DNA from: JAJFJD01 sp965228695
Lineage (GTDB): Bacteria > Pseudomonadota > Alphaproteobacteria > UBA8366
Direction: 5' to 3'
DNA: 64,000 bases
NCBI GenBank assembly: GCA_965228695.1
Contig: CBDDIB010000002.1
Span: forward strand, 3,782,001 to 3,846,000
Shown here: in pieces, positions 9,004-22,949 of the stretch
How the letters are laid out: each line of letters begins with the position of its first letter
How positions within the stretch are numbered: position 1 is the first letter of the stretch
Notes under the pieces: model-generated
Seen by the model: only the letters and a program-made list of their open reading frames with translations
What the model was told of the DNA's origin: nothing
The model's database searches: none
Program-made: the position numbers and the translations under genes

Positions 9004-9123
9004 GTATGGGGAAAATATTGAGGTAAGAAAACCCAAATTGCACAAATTACCGCCAAATGGCGGCAGTCGACGTGATCTCATCGAACCGCGCCAATCCGAA
9101 ACAAGATATCGAACGGCAAGAGC

Positions 9124-10071
9124 CTAGGCCGCCGCTTCGGGGTTCCAGGCGGAGATAATCGGTTCGCCCTTGATCAGGGCGCGGTGCAAGACGCGCGGCT
9201 GGGTGTGATCAACCGGGTTGCGCTGATGCATGGTGCACCGGTTATCCCATTGCACGAGGTCGCCGGCGATCCATGAATGCGTCCACTTGAATCGATCTTG
9301 GGTCGCATGCTCCCACAAACGCCCCAGCAAATCCTCGCTCGCCGCGTCCTCCAGCTCCACCACATGGCTGGAAGGCCATTCGTATTTACGGCCGAGATAG
9401 AGTGCTTTTTTGCCGGTGACCGGATGAATGCGCACGATTGGATGCGCCGGTCCTTGAATGTCATCGCGCGACGTCGGCGGCTCCACGGTTGGACGGAACC
9501 GGCCCGCGGTATTCCGCAGATTATCATGCCGAATATGCTTGCCGTCGATCGCCTGCGTCAGGTCATCGGATAAGGTTTCATATGCAAGGTACTGATTATT
9601 GAACGATGTCTCGCCGCCGCCATCGACCGGAACGACACGGGCGTGCAGAAGGCTTCCTGCGGGCGGCACGTCGACATAGGAATTGTCCGTATGCCAGTCG
9701 AGTTCCAAACTCCCGACCGCTTCGGTAAATTTCACCGGCCGCCCGTCCTTATCGAGGTTGGACACGATGCTGATACCCGCCTTCGATGCGACACGATGCG
9801 ATTCGCCGGGTTTGAATCCGGCCTTGAGGAAGAAGGCGCGCGACCCGGCGGACTGCTGGCCGCCGAAGATATCCGCCGCGGCCAGCAAATGCTCGTCCTC
9901 GATATTTTGGCCGCGGAACAGCAATACGAGATGATCCGCCCAGGCCTTCTTCAAAAGCTCGCGAACGTCCTCCGGCGTTTCACGCGATAGATCGATGCCC
10001 CGAATCTCTGCGCCAAGCGCCTGTCCCGACGGTACAACCTCGATCGCGTCGACCGTGTTTACCTGCGCCAT
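9124..10071 (-). CDS. TauD/TfdA family Fe(II)/2-oxoglutarate dioxygenase
   Basis: 315-residue oxygenase of the TauD/TfdA family. These enzymes couple 2-oxoglutarate decarboxylation to hydroxylation of a substrate such as taurine, 2,4-D or carnitine precursors. The metal-binding HxD is in LDWHTDNSY and the distal histidine in DNRCTMHQRN. The start is ATG at 10071 because GAGGGAGG sits 9 bases upstream; the in-frame ATG at 10080 directly abuts that site. It lies between the GMC gene and a second, divergent paralogue on the same strand. Substrate unknown. Confidence 0.9.
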   Translation of the reverse strand: MAQVNTVDAIEVVPSGQALGAEIRGIDLSRETPEDVRELLKKAWADHLVLLFRGQNIEDEHLLAAADIFGGQQSAGSRAFFLKAGFKPGESHRVASKAGISIVSNLDKDGRPVKFTEAVGSLELDWHTDNSYVDVPPAGSLLHARVVPVDGGGETSFNNQYLAYETLSDDLTQAIDGKHIRHDNLRNTAGRFRPTVEPPTSRDDIQGPAHPIVRIHPVTGKKALYLGRKYEWPSSHVVELEDAASEDLLGRLWEHATQDRFKWTHSWIAGDLVQWDNRCTMHQRNPVDHTQPRVLHRALIKGEPIISAWNPEAAA

Positions 10072-10190
10072 TCGATCCATCCTCCCTCATATCATTCCTA
10101 TGCGAGCTTCCGACCGGTATCAATCGCATCTCCGATCAAATTTATGGCGCGGGCGTCGAGAAAAACGCCCCGACGGCGCAAACCACCGAG

Positions 10191-11018
10191 CTATTGTGTC
10201 GCCTCGCCCTCGATGGTGATCCGGTGCATGACGCGCCGATACCCGTGATAATCGTTCATCGCCATATGCAAGACGCACCGGTTGTCCCAAAGCGCCAGCG
10301 ATCCTTCTTCCCACCGGAACCGGCAGGTGAACTCGGGCCGTGTCGCATGGTCGAGGAGATAATCCAGCAGAGGCCGGCTCTCCTCGTCGGTCATCCCCGC
10401 GACCCGGCGGGTAATCCCGTCATAGGAGATATAAAGGGCGGGCCGGCCGGTTTCCGAATGCGGCCGGATTAGCGGATGTTCCGCGGTGATGGGCTCCTCA
10501 TTCGGGTCGGAGACCTGCATCGCGGTGGCCCGGCGCTTTTTCTTATTGTACTGATTGACGGTACGCAGGCCGCCGAGCATCTCCTTCATGCCATCCGACA
10601 GCGCGTCATAGGCGAGATACATATTGGCGAACATCGTATCGCCGCCAGCCGGCGGCACTTCCTTCGCGTACAGCATGGTCGCCCGGACCGGCGTCGGCGT
10701 GAACATCTGGTCCGTGTGCCACATGCCGCCGAGCGTATGGACATCGTCCACGTCCTTGACGATCTCGAAGACGCCCGGATGGTCCGGCAAGCTGGGAATG
10801 TAGGGATGCAGATGCACATCGCCCCATCGCTTCGCGAGCGCGAGCTGCTGTTCCGGCGTAATGTCCTGATCGCGGAAAAAAATGACGCCGTGGTCCAGCA
10901 GGGCCTGATGGACGGCGTCGAAGGTCGCTTCATCCAGATCGTCGGCAAGCTCGACGCCATGCACCTCGGCGCCCAATGCGCCGGCGATCGGCCGCGTTTC
11001 CAGTTGGTTGTGCCCCAT
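10191..11018 (-). CDS. TauD/TfdA family Fe(II)/2-oxoglutarate dioxygenase (second copy)
   Basis: 275 residues, same family as its downstream neighbour but clearly different in sequence and closer to the copy at 13110-14006. All three share the N-terminal GALGAEVHGVEL-type opening or a variant of it. Iron ligands: HTD in GMWHTDQMFTP and the last histidine in DNRCVLHMAMNDY. GGAGG lies about 7 bases before the ATG. It follows the SelW-like gene by 86 bases on the same strand. Confidence 0.9.
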   Translation of the reverse strand: MGHNQLETRPIAGALGAEVHGVELADDLDEATFDAVHQALLDHGVIFFRDQDITPEQQLALAKRWGDVHLHPYIPSLPDHPGVFEIVKDVDDVHTLGGMWHTDQMFTPTPVRATMLYAKEVPPAGGDTMFANMYLAYDALSDGMKEMLGGLRTVNQYNKKKRRATAMQVSDPNEEPITAEHPLIRPHSETGRPALYISYDGITRRVAGMTDEESRPLLDYLLDHATRPEFTCRFRWEEGSLALWDNRCVLHMAMNDYHGYRRVMHRITIEGEATQ

Positions 11019-11104
11019 CTCCGCTACCTCCGGCTCCGCCTCACGAATAGGCGTCTATCCTTCGGTCATCGTAGCGGAAATGAAGTTTCCCGAAAAATCC
11101 ACCG

Positions 11105-11323
11105 CTAGTCCGCTAGAATCGCGTCAACTTCCTCGTCGGTCGGGAACCGCCCGAGCGCCTTCTTCGAGAAGGCAAGCGACCCATCGACGGTGATTTCGAA
11201 CACGCCGCCGCCGCCACGGATCAATTTAACCTCGGCCGGTTCGATGGCCTGCAAACGATCCCGCGCACGGCGGGCTCTCGGTTCGTAGTTTCAAACGCCG
11301 CAATATTCGATTTCGATCTTCAT
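11105..11323 (-). CDS. SelW/Rdx family selenoprotein with in-frame UGA (Sec11)
   Basis: A 72-residue thioredoxin-fold Rdx (SelW-like) protein. Read through one in-frame TGA at 11291-11293, it starts MKIEIEYCGVUNYEPRA, with the CxxU redox motif at residues 8-11 and the PRA pattern after it. It continues with GGGGVFEITVDG and FSKKALGRFPTDEE, which match the family's C-terminal half, and ends at TAG. The frame is open apart from the UGA and the full length is normal for bacterial members. A hairpin fitting a bacterial SECIS follows the UGA (11260-11274). The start is weakly supported by GGAA about 8 bases upstream. A standard gene caller would miss it. SelW-like proteins are thiol oxidoreductases of poorly known target. 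Family and UGA decoding are inferred from alignment in memory, with strong internal consistency. Confidence 0.88.
11260..11274 (-). promoter_or_regulatory. bacterial SECIS-like hairpin of SelW gene
   Basis: Stem CCCGC/GCGGG with loop CGUGC begins 16 nt after the in-frame UGA; the loop starts at nt 22 and has G at its second position. Two more pairs can form below one mismatch. This matches the general bacterial SECIS pattern: apical loop about 16-37 nt after the UGA, with a G among its first two bases. Confidence 0.7.
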
Positions 11324-11517
11324 GTCCGACACATTCCATTCGGTTCGCCGGCAACCCTGCCGGTATCATTCGGTCTCCCATATCTGTAGCGATCCTGCCC
11401 ACAGTCAAGCCGCCCGGAGCGGTAATTGTTCAGGCGATTGTTCCCGCCGCCTTCTCGACCGGATACACTGCTACCTCGCCCCGCACGACGAAAAACCAAA
11501 TCAGGAACACCGCCGCC

Positions 11518-11982
11518 ATGCCCAACGTCTCCCTCGATCAGGCCACCACGCTCATCGATGCGGCGCTCGCCGCCGGCGTGGATGCGGGCATGATGCCGTT
11601 GACCGTCGCCGTACTCGACACCGGCGGTCACCTGGTCGCGCTGAAGCGCCAGGACGGATCCGGCATCATGCGGGTCCAGGTCGCGACGGGCAAAGCCTGG
11701 GGCGCCCTGGGCATGGGCGCTTCCAGCAGGTTGCTGCGCGATCGCCTGAGCGACCGCCCGGCTTTCATCTCGGCGCTCACCGTCGCATCGGAGGGCCGAT
11801 TCATCCCGGTACCGGGCGGTGTGTTGATCCGGGACGCGGACGGCGGCATCATCGGCGCGGTGGGTATCAGCGGCGATACGTCGGACAAGGACGAATACAG
11901 TGCCATCGAAGGCGTAAAAGCCGCCGGCCTGACCCCCGATCCCGCGGAACCCGACCCGAACTGGCAAGGGTCAAAGCTTTAG
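11518..11982 (+). CDS. GlcG/HbpS family protein (DUF336)
   Basis: 154 residues with the full GlcG/HbpS (haem-degrading, DUF336) fold pattern: LTVAVLDTGGHLVALKRQDG near the N-terminus, then KAWGALGMG, PGGVLIRDADGGIIGAVGIS and a terminal DEYSAIEGVKAAGL segment. Members bind haem or small ligands; many sit in glycolate or hydroxy-acid loci without an assigned reaction. First gene of a plus-strand group (11518-13105). No clear Shine-Dalgarno. Confidence 0.85.
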   Translation: MPNVSLDQATTLIDAALAAGVDAGMMPLTVAVLDTGGHLVALKRQDGSGIMRVQVATGKAWGALGMGASSRLLRDRLSDRPAFISALTVASEGRFIPVPGGVLIRDADGGIIGAVGISGDTSDKDEYSAIEGVKAAGLTPDPAEPDPNWQGSKL

Positions 11983-11993
11983 GTCTCCAACTG

Positions 11994-12296
11994 ATGAAAC
12001 CTCCCCTCGAGTTCTATGAAAAGGTGCGCGTCTCAACGACACGCAAGGAGGCCGCCGAGGTGTTCGGCGAGTTGGGTGCCGTGGTGGGCCGCGTGGAGAG
12101 CGAAACAAGCGACGAGTGGTACTATACGGTCTCGATTTACAGCACCGGCATCTGCTGGTGCTTCTTTGAAAGTGAAATCACGCCAATCGGTGAAATCGAC
12201 GACCCTAAGAATTTCCAAACCGGGGAAGTTATACGCGTTCGGCTTGACGACGACGAAGACGGACCGGAGACCGATGAAGACCAAACCAGACACTGA
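11994..12296 (+). CDS. Imm31-like small protein
   Basis: 100-residue acidic protein beginning MKPPLEFYEKVRV, with a GAVVGRVESETSDEWYYTVS core and an ESEITPIGE segment, ending in a run of Asp/Glu. The FYE.VRV ... G.V.G ... E..L.P.GE pattern resembles the Imm31 immunity-protein fold found in polymorphic toxin systems. This is recalled similarity, not a search. No toxin gene is nearby, so it may be an orphan or serve another role. It starts 11 bases after the GlcG-like gene. Confidence 0.5.
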   Translation: MKPPLEFYEKVRVSTTRKEAAEVFGELGAVVGRVESETSDEWYYTVSIYSTGICWCFFESEITPIGEIDDPKNFQTGEVIRVRLDDDEDGPETDEDQTRH

Positions 12297-12331
12297 TCAC
12301 CGCCGGAAAAGCAAAGACAAGGAGCAACCCT

Positions 12332-13105
12332 ATGCCTGAATTCTGCAGCGCGGAACGCGACGGCCACATTCTCATCGTCACGATCAACCGCCCCGAGCGG
12401 ATGAACGCCCTGCATTCGGGAGCGCATTTCGAGTTGTCGGCGATCTTCGACGAGTTCGAAGCCGATCCCGATCAATGGGTCGCCATCCTGACCGGCGAAG
12501 GCGACCGCGCCTTCAGCGCTGGCAACGACCTCAAATGGCAGGCCGAAGGCGGTACGAAAGAGCGGCCCGACAGCGGATTCGGCGGCATTACGACCCGGTT
12601 CAACCGGACCAAGCCACTGATCGCGGCGGTAAACGGGATCGCGATGGGGGGCGGCTTCGAGTTGGCCCTGGCGAGCGACATCATCATCGCGGCGGAAAAC
12701 GCGATCTTCGCTCTGCCCGAACCGCTGGTCGGACTCGCCGCGCTGGCCGGCGGCCTGCATCGCCTGCCCCGGCAAATCCCGATGAAACAGGCCATGGGCA
12801 TGATCCTGACCGGCCGCCGCGTCCCGGCGGCGGAAGCCTATACCCTCGGCATCGTCACGGAGGTTGTGCCCGAGGGCGAGGCCCTCACCGCGGCCAAACG
12901 CTGGGCCGCCGAAATCGAGAAATGCTCGCCGCTGTCGATCCGGGCGAGTATCGAGTCGGTCATGAAAGGCCTGGATTATGCATCGGTCGAGGACGCGATG
13001 AACGCGGATTACCCGGCGGTGGAACGCATGCGCAACAGCGAGGACTACATCGAGGGGCCGAAAGCCTTTTCGGAAAAACGCCCGCCGAACTGGAAGGGCA
13101 AGTAG
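12332..13105 (+). CDS. enoyl-CoA hydratase/isomerase (crotonase) family protein
   Basis: 257 residues, a standard crotonase length. Oxyanion-hole segments are AFSAGNDLK and GIAMGGGFELALASD; the glutamate of ALPEPLVGL is in the position used for hydration in CaiD-like members. AAGGAG lies 8 bases before the ATG. It follows the Imm31-like gene in the same direction and converges on the third dioxygenase. Likely hydrates or isomerises an acyl-CoA; exact substrate unknown. The carnitinyl-CoA dehydratase subgroup is possible given the CaiB-like gene at 50669. Confidence 0.88.
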   Translation: MPEFCSAERDGHILIVTINRPERMNALHSGAHFELSAIFDEFEADPDQWVAILTGEGDRAFSAGNDLKWQAEGGTKERPDSGFGGITTRFNRTKPLIAAVNGIAMGGGFELALASDIIIAAENAIFALPEPLVGLAALAGGLHRLPRQIPMKQAMGMILTGRRVPAAEAYTLGIVTEVVPEGEALTAAKRWAAEIEKCSPLSIRASIESVMKGLDYASVEDAMNADYPAVERMRNSEDYIEGPKAFSEKRPPNWKGK

Positions 13106-13109
13106 CGCC

Positions 13110-14006
13110 CTACTCCGCCGCCACCGGCGGGTGTTCGCGCGCCAGGAACGGCCGGTCGCCGCGAATCGTCACCCGGTGCATCTCGCGCCGTTGGCCGTGA
13201 TAATCGTTCAGCGCGTAATGCTGTACACAGCGGTTGTCCCAGAACGCGATCGACCCGTCGCGCCATTTGAAGCGGCAGGTGAATTCCGGCCGCACCGCAT
13301 GGGCGTAGAGGAAATCAAGCAGCGGCTGGCTCTCCTCCTTCGTCCAGCCCTTGAAGCGCTGCGTGAACACATGATTGACGAACAGACCCTTGCGCCCGGT
13401 ATCGGGATGGGTGCAGACGACGGGATGTTCGACCGTCGCTTCCGCTTCATCGCCGGTCTTGATATCCATCGACTGGCTGCCCTGTTCCTTGCGGCGCGAG
13501 GTCCTGCTTTCCGCGCCATAGGCGCGGGACGCGCTGTGCAGGGCGGTCAATCCTTCGAGCAATTCCTTCATGCCGTCCGACAATGCGTCGTAGGCCGAGT
13601 ACATATTGGCAAACAACGTATCGCCGCCATAGGCCGGGGTATCCAACGCATACAGGATCGACCCCAGCGCCGGCTTCTCATAGAAAGTCACATCGGCATG
13701 CCAGGTACCGCCGAAATTATTGCTCGCATGGTCGTCGGCTTCCTTGATCACCGGCAGGACTTCCGGCAGTTCGTCCAGGCCCTTGGCATAGGGATGAATG
13801 TCCAACTTCCCGAAGCGGCCGGCGAAGTCTACATGCTGCTGCGGCGTGATTTTTTGATCTCGGAAGAAGATGACGAGGTTCTCGTGAAAAGCCCGCGTGA
13901 CCTCGGCAATTGTTTCGTCGTCCAACGGCGATGCCAAATCCACCCCATGAACCTCGGCGCCCAACGCGCCGGCAATGGGATGAACCTTGATCTTTTTGAA
14001 TGCCAT
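13110..14006 (-). CDS. TauD/TfdA family Fe(II)/2-oxoglutarate dioxygenase (third copy)
   Basis: 298 residues. Iron ligands are HAD in GTWHADVTFYEKP and the histidine of DNRCVQHYALNDYHG; an arginine that would bind 2-oxoglutarate is in QRREMHRVTIRGD. It is closest to the copy at 10191-11018 (shared PIAGALGAEVHGV start and DNRCV.H...NDYHG.RR end). GGAGGAA precedes the ATG. It converges with the crotonase gene only 4 bases away. Confidence 0.9.
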   Translation of the reverse strand: MAFKKIKVHPIAGALGAEVHGVDLASPLDDETIAEVTRAFHENLVIFFRDQKITPQQHVDFAGRFGKLDIHPYAKGLDELPEVLPVIKEADDHASNNFGGTWHADVTFYEKPALGSILYALDTPAYGGDTLFANMYSAYDALSDGMKELLEGLTALHSASRAYGAESRTSRRKEQGSQSMDIKTGDEAEATVEHPVVCTHPDTGRKGLFVNHVFTQRFKGWTKEESQPLLDFLYAHAVRPEFTCRFKWRDGSIAFWDNRCVQHYALNDYHGQRREMHRVTIRGDRPFLAREHPPVAAE

Positions 14007-14117
14007 ACCGCTTCCTCCAGGATCTGATGCGTTTCGGCGGTTTCAGCCACCGAATCCTATCATCGCCCCCCGCGCTCTTTCGTGCAACCGGCTCCGCGCG
14101 GTAAATCGGGGAACCGG

Positions 14118-16337
14118 TTAGGCGGTAGACGACCGCGCGCCACCACCCTTCGCTACGAGGCGCTCCGCGGGAAATGACACCGTCACGGTGGTGCCCTCGC
14201 CGAGCACACTTTCGAGCGACAGACTACCGTCCTGAAGACCGACGAGGGATTTGACGATCGGCAGCCCCAGCCCCGTCCCTTCCGCATTACGGACGATTTC
14301 GTTCTCCACCCGCTCGAAGGGTTTCATGGCTTTTTCGATTTGGTTCGCCGGAATACCAATCCCCGTATCGGCGACGATCAGGTCCAGGCTGCCGCCCTGT
14401 TTGTATGCCGCCACTACGTCGACTCGCCCGCCCTGCGGCGTAAATTTCACGGCGTTGGAGAGCAAGTTGAACAAGATCTGTTTGCAAGCCCGCCGGTCAC
14501 CCCGCAACGCGGGCAGATCTCTCGGATAGTCCTTACGGATACCGACATCCCCGACATAGGCGGCCTCGCGAAAATGCTGAACACAGTCGTCGAGCATTTC
14601 GGCGACGTCGATCTCCTCCTGATCGACGAGTTCGAGTTTTCCGGCCTCGATCCGAGACAGATCGAGGATATCGTTCAGCAGGCTCAGCAAATGTTCGGCG
14701 CTACGGTGAATATCGGTGGCATATTCCTTGTACTTCGGCGGCTTCACGGTCCCGAGTACTTCCTGTGAAATCGCTTCGGAAAAGCCCAGGATCGCATTCA
14801 TCGGCGTGCGCAGCTCATGGCTCATATTGGCGAGGAACTGCGATTTGGTGCGGTTGGCTTGCTCGGCTTGGTCCTTCGCCACGACCAGTTCGGCTTCCTT
14901 CGCCTTGCTCTCCATCGCAATGCCGGCGAGATAGGCGGTGGTCGTGGCGTAGTCGAGCGAGAATTTGTCCGGCCGCATCGGCCGGTCGTAATACACCGCG
15001 AACGTGCCGAGCACATTGCCGTCGGAGGACTTGATGGGTTCGGACCAGCAAGCTCGAATGCCCGCGCGTGTCGCAATGTCCCGAAAGGCGTCCCAGTTCG
15101 GATGGGTCATGATATCCTCGGAAACAACGCGCTCGCCGTGATAGGCGGCGGCCCCGCAACAACCGGCATTCGGGCCGATTTCGATCCCTTCGACCGCCTG
15201 ATTGTAAAAATCCGGAAGATTGGGTGCCGCCCCGCAGGTGAGATGCTTGCGGTCCTCGGTGATCAGGAGCACCGAGCATCGAATGCCGGGAATGGCCCCT
15301 TCCATGCCGATGACCAGCGCCGTGAGCGTGCCGTCCAGCGATGCACCGGACGCAATCAGTTCGAGCGCCGTGTTGCGACCCTCGACGATCTGTTCGGCGC
15401 GAATACGCCCGGTAATGTCCCGCGCGGTGCCGCGATAGCCGAGGAACGCGCCATCCGGACCGAACACCGGCAACCCGCTTACCGAAATATGCCGGACCTC
15501 ATCGTCGCCAATCTCGACGCTGTACTCGAAGTCTCGGAACTCGCGGTGCGCCAGAAGGTCGTCCCGATGATCCCGCCAGGCCGCGTCTTGTGCCGGATCG
15601 ACCCCGGCAAGCTCCCAATGGGTTCTGCCGGACGCCAAGCGCGACAACGCGATCCCCGTTGAATCCTCCGCAATGAACTCGACAAATCGCAATAACGGGT
15701 CCATCTCCCACAACCAGTCCGACCCGACATAGGCGAAATCCTTGAAGCGCTGCTGACTTTGCGACAACGCGGCCTGCGCCTCGGTTAAGGCGGTGACGTC
15801 GGTCTCGGTAACGACGATATCGCTGCCGGGCAATTTGCTTTCCTGGATCAGGAAGCTGGTTCCGTCATTCTTGCGGCGCAGAATGGAACCGCTCGGATTC
15901 TGGTGGCGCTTGAGCCGAGCCTGGATGAATTCCTCTTCGCGACCGACGGCCGCGGGAACATGCCCGCCCTCGAAGAAGGCCCGCACCATGTCCTCGAACC
16001 GCATCCCCGGCTTTATCATATCGCGCACGTCGCCGTGCAGACGCCGGTATTCTTCGTTCGCTATGACGAGACAACCGTCGGCATCGTAGAGTGCAAATCC
16101 TTCCTGCAAACCATGGACGATCTCTTTGAACCAGGGCTCGGTATAGCCGGGTTGGCGAGATTTTCGCCGGGGCGTCGAGGCTGCAGCTGCGGACTTGGCT
16201 TTCGCGCGCGACGCCGGGGTCTTCCGGCCGGACTTGGGCTTCGCGCCGGCCGCACGGAGTTTGGGCGCGGAACGGGACGATGCTTCCCTGCCGCCCTTCC
16301 GCCTCGCCTTTCCCGTCGTGGTTTCAGCCTTGGCCAT
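14118..16337 (-). CDS. PAS/GAF sensor histidine kinase
   Basis: About 739 residues, no transmembrane segment seen, so probably a cytoplasmic sensor. Order: basic Lys/Ala-rich N-terminus (1-55), PAS (about 65-185), second PAS with PAC (about 195-315), GAF (about 325-480, with GCCGAAAYHGERVVSED), then HisKA with FLANMSHELRTPMN and HATPase with LFNLLSNAVKFTPQGG, VADTGIGIP and GTGLGLPIVKSL. No receiver domain is fused and no partner regulator is adjacent. The start ATG at 16337 is preferred over an in-frame TTG at 16355. Signal unknown. Confidence 0.9.
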   Translation of the reverse strand: MAKAETTTGKARRKGGREASSRSAPKLRAAGAKPKSGRKTPASRAKAKSAAAASTPRRKSRQPGYTEPWFKEIVHGLQEGFALYDADGCLVIANEEYRRLHGDVRDMIKPGMRFEDMVRAFFEGGHVPAAVGREEEFIQARLKRHQNPSGSILRRKNDGTSFLIQESKLPGSDIVVTETDVTALTEAQAALSQSQQRFKDFAYVGSDWLWEMDPLLRFVEFIAEDSTGIALSRLASGRTHWELAGVDPAQDAAWRDHRDDLLAHREFRDFEYSVEIGDDEVRHISVSGLPVFGPDGAFLGYRGTARDITGRIRAEQIVEGRNTALELIASGASLDGTLTALVIGMEGAIPGIRCSVLLITEDRKHLTCGAAPNLPDFYNQAVEGIEIGPNAGCCGAAAYHGERVVSEDIMTHPNWDAFRDIATRAGIRACWSEPIKSSDGNVLGTFAVYYDRPMRPDKFSLDYATTTAYLAGIAMESKAKEAELVVAKDQAEQANRTKSQFLANMSHELRTPMNAILGFSEAISQEVLGTVKPPKYKEYATDIHRSAEHLLSLLNDILDLSRIEAGKLELVDQEEIDVAEMLDDCVQHFREAAYVGDVGIRKDYPRDLPALRGDRRACKQILFNLLSNAVKFTPQGGRVDVVAAYKQGGSLDLIVADTGIGIPANQIEKAMKPFERVENEIVRNAEGTGLGLPIVKSLVGLQDGSLSLESVLGEGTTVTVSFPAERLVAKGGGARSSTA

Positions 16338-16582
16338 GAATGGAAATCTCGCCAAATCAACACGATATCGGCGTGAATTCTGGCAGTAGATGGTTGATGC
16401 TTGGTTAAGCGGTCAGACGTCCCACAACCGTAAATATGGTGCAGCTATCGCAATATCATCCAGTGAGAGAAGATTTGCACAAATCACGCCTATTCCCCGA
16501 TACGCGGGTTCCGGCAAGCCGCCGTAGTCGGTGATCGTAACGGCCGAAATTCGAAGAAATCGGCGAAACCGGTCCCGTTGCG

Positions 16583-18028
16583 TTACCGCGGCAGGTCGGA
16601 CCTCCCCATCAGGAATTCATCGATTGCGCGGGCGCATTGCCGCCCTTCCCGAATTGCCCAGACCACGAGGGACTGGCCCCGGCGCATATCCCCGGCGGTG
16701 AATATCTTGTCGATCGAGGTCTTGTAGGCCTCGGTGTCGGCTTCCACGTTGCCGCGGTCGTCTAGCTTTACGGCCAGCGTTTCCAACAACCCTTCGCGAA
16801 CGGGATGAACGAACCCCATCGCCAACAGGACCAGATCGGCCTTGAGCCGGAATTCCGACCCCTCAACTTCCTGCATCTGCATCCGTCCGTCCTCGCCCGC
16901 GGCCCATTCAAGGCGTATTCCATTCAGGCCCGAAACACGCCCGTTATCGTCCGCGGAGAAAGACTTGGTCATGACGGACCAATCGCGCTCGCAGCCCTCT
17001 TCATGCGAACTCGAGGTGCGTAGCTTCATTGGCCATTCGGGCCAGGACAGCGCCTTGTCTTCACGCACCGGTGGCTTCGGCAGCAATTCGAGCTGCGTCA
17101 CCGATGCCGCGCCCTGACGGACCGACGTCCCTACACAGTCGGATCCGGTATCGCCGCCGCCGATCACGATGACATGGCGATCCCTGGCCAGGATGGCGAC
17201 GTCATCCGGCACCGTAACGCCGGCGACGCGGTCGTTCTGCTGCGACAGAAAATCCATGGCGAAGTGAATGCCATCCAGATCGCGGCCGGGCACCGGCAAA
17301 TCCCGCGGCGCCTCCGCGCCGCCGCAGAGCGCGACCGCATCGAAGTCGCTCAGCAGGCCGTCGATCGGGACATTCCCGCCGACATGGCTGTTCGGACGAA
17401 ATTCAACGCCTTCGGTTTGCATCTGCGCCATGCGGCGGTCGATCAGATGCTTTTCCATCTTGAAGTCGGGAATGCCGATCCGAAGCAGGCCACCAATCCG
17501 CTGGCTCTTCTCGTAGACGACGACTTTGTGACCCGCGCGCGCCAGTTGTTGTGCACAGGCGAGACCGGCCGGTCCCGAGCCTACGATCGCGACGCGCTTG
17601 TCCGTATGGTGGCCGGTCGGCTGTGGCGTAATCCAGCCTTCTTCCCAACCGCGGTCGACCAGCGCGCATTCGATCGTCTTGATCGTCACCGGCTCGTCGG
17701 TGATGTTCAGCGTGCACGCCTCTTCGCACGGCGCCGGGCAGATGCGACCGGTGAACTCCGGAAAATTGTTGGTCGAATGCAGCAATTCCAGCCCTTCGCG
17801 CCACTTGTTCCGGTACACCAAGTCGTTCCAATCCGGGATGATGTTATTCACCGGGCAGCCTTGATGGCAGTAGGGAATGCCGCAATCCATGCAGCGCGCG
17901 CCCTGCTCCGCCACGTCTTCGCGCGGCATGGGGATCACGAATTCGTCAAAGTGGCGAACGCGTTCCTCGACCGGCGCATACCGCCGATCCTCCCGTTCGA
18001 TTTCCAGGAATCCGGTTACTTTGCCCAT
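16583..18028 (-). CDS. gltD: glutamate synthase small subunit
   Basis: About 481 residues. This beta subunit of NADPH-dependent glutamate synthase supplies electrons to GltB. The N-terminal cysteine cluster region CMDCGIPYCHQGCPVNN is intact, followed by the FAD motif GSGPAGLACAQQ and an NADPH-binding GGGDTGSDC segment. The start is set at 18028 (MGKVTGFLEIER) because AGGAG lies 8 bases upstream; the longer in-frame ORF would overlap gltB. It begins 4 bases after the gltB stop, so the two are co-transcribed. Confidence 0.95.
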   Translation of the reverse strand: MGKVTGFLEIEREDRRYAPVEERVRHFDEFVIPMPREDVAEQGARCMDCGIPYCHQGCPVNNIIPDWNDLVYRNKWREGLELLHSTNNFPEFTGRICPAPCEEACTLNITDEPVTIKTIECALVDRGWEEGWITPQPTGHHTDKRVAIVGSGPAGLACAQQLARAGHKVVVYEKSQRIGGLLRIGIPDFKMEKHLIDRRMAQMQTEGVEFRPNSHVGGNVPIDGLLSDFDAVALCGGAEAPRDLPVPGRDLDGIHFAMDFLSQQNDRVAGVTVPDDVAILARDRHVIVIGGGDTGSDCVGTSVRQGAASVTQLELLPKPPVREDKALSWPEWPMKLRTSSSHEEGCERDWSVMTKSFSADDNGRVSGLNGIRLEWAAGEDGRMQMQEVEGSEFRLKADLVLLAMGFVHPVREGLLETLAVKLDDRGNVEADTEAYKTSIDKIFTAGDMRRGQSLVVWAIREGRQCARAIDEFLMGRSDLPR

Positions 18029-18032
18029 TCGT

Positions 18033-22670
<4,638 letters not shown>

Positions 22671-22949
22671 ATGGCGGTCGTCCTCTTACCTGCGCCGACG
22701 GCGCGTCAAAACAAGTCAGTATACCCGAAACACCGCGTATTTCGCTACGTTTCGGCCACAGCGCAGCCGGCTCCCCGCTCCGCCAGGAGAGCGATATTAG
22801 AACCGGTTGAGTGAATTGAAAGCCGCCCGTCCCCTAGGCGGCAGCCCCACGCGCCGGGGTTGTTTTTACCGTCCGAGCGCCGTTATCGCAAGCAAACGGT
22901 ACGATAGAAATAGGCCGTTCTCGGGCTAATTCCACCGCACCGTGCAAGA

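Noticed and set aside
11226..11408. 60-codon minus-strand ORF over the SelW-like gene
   Set aside because: Different frame from the family match and no similarity seen.
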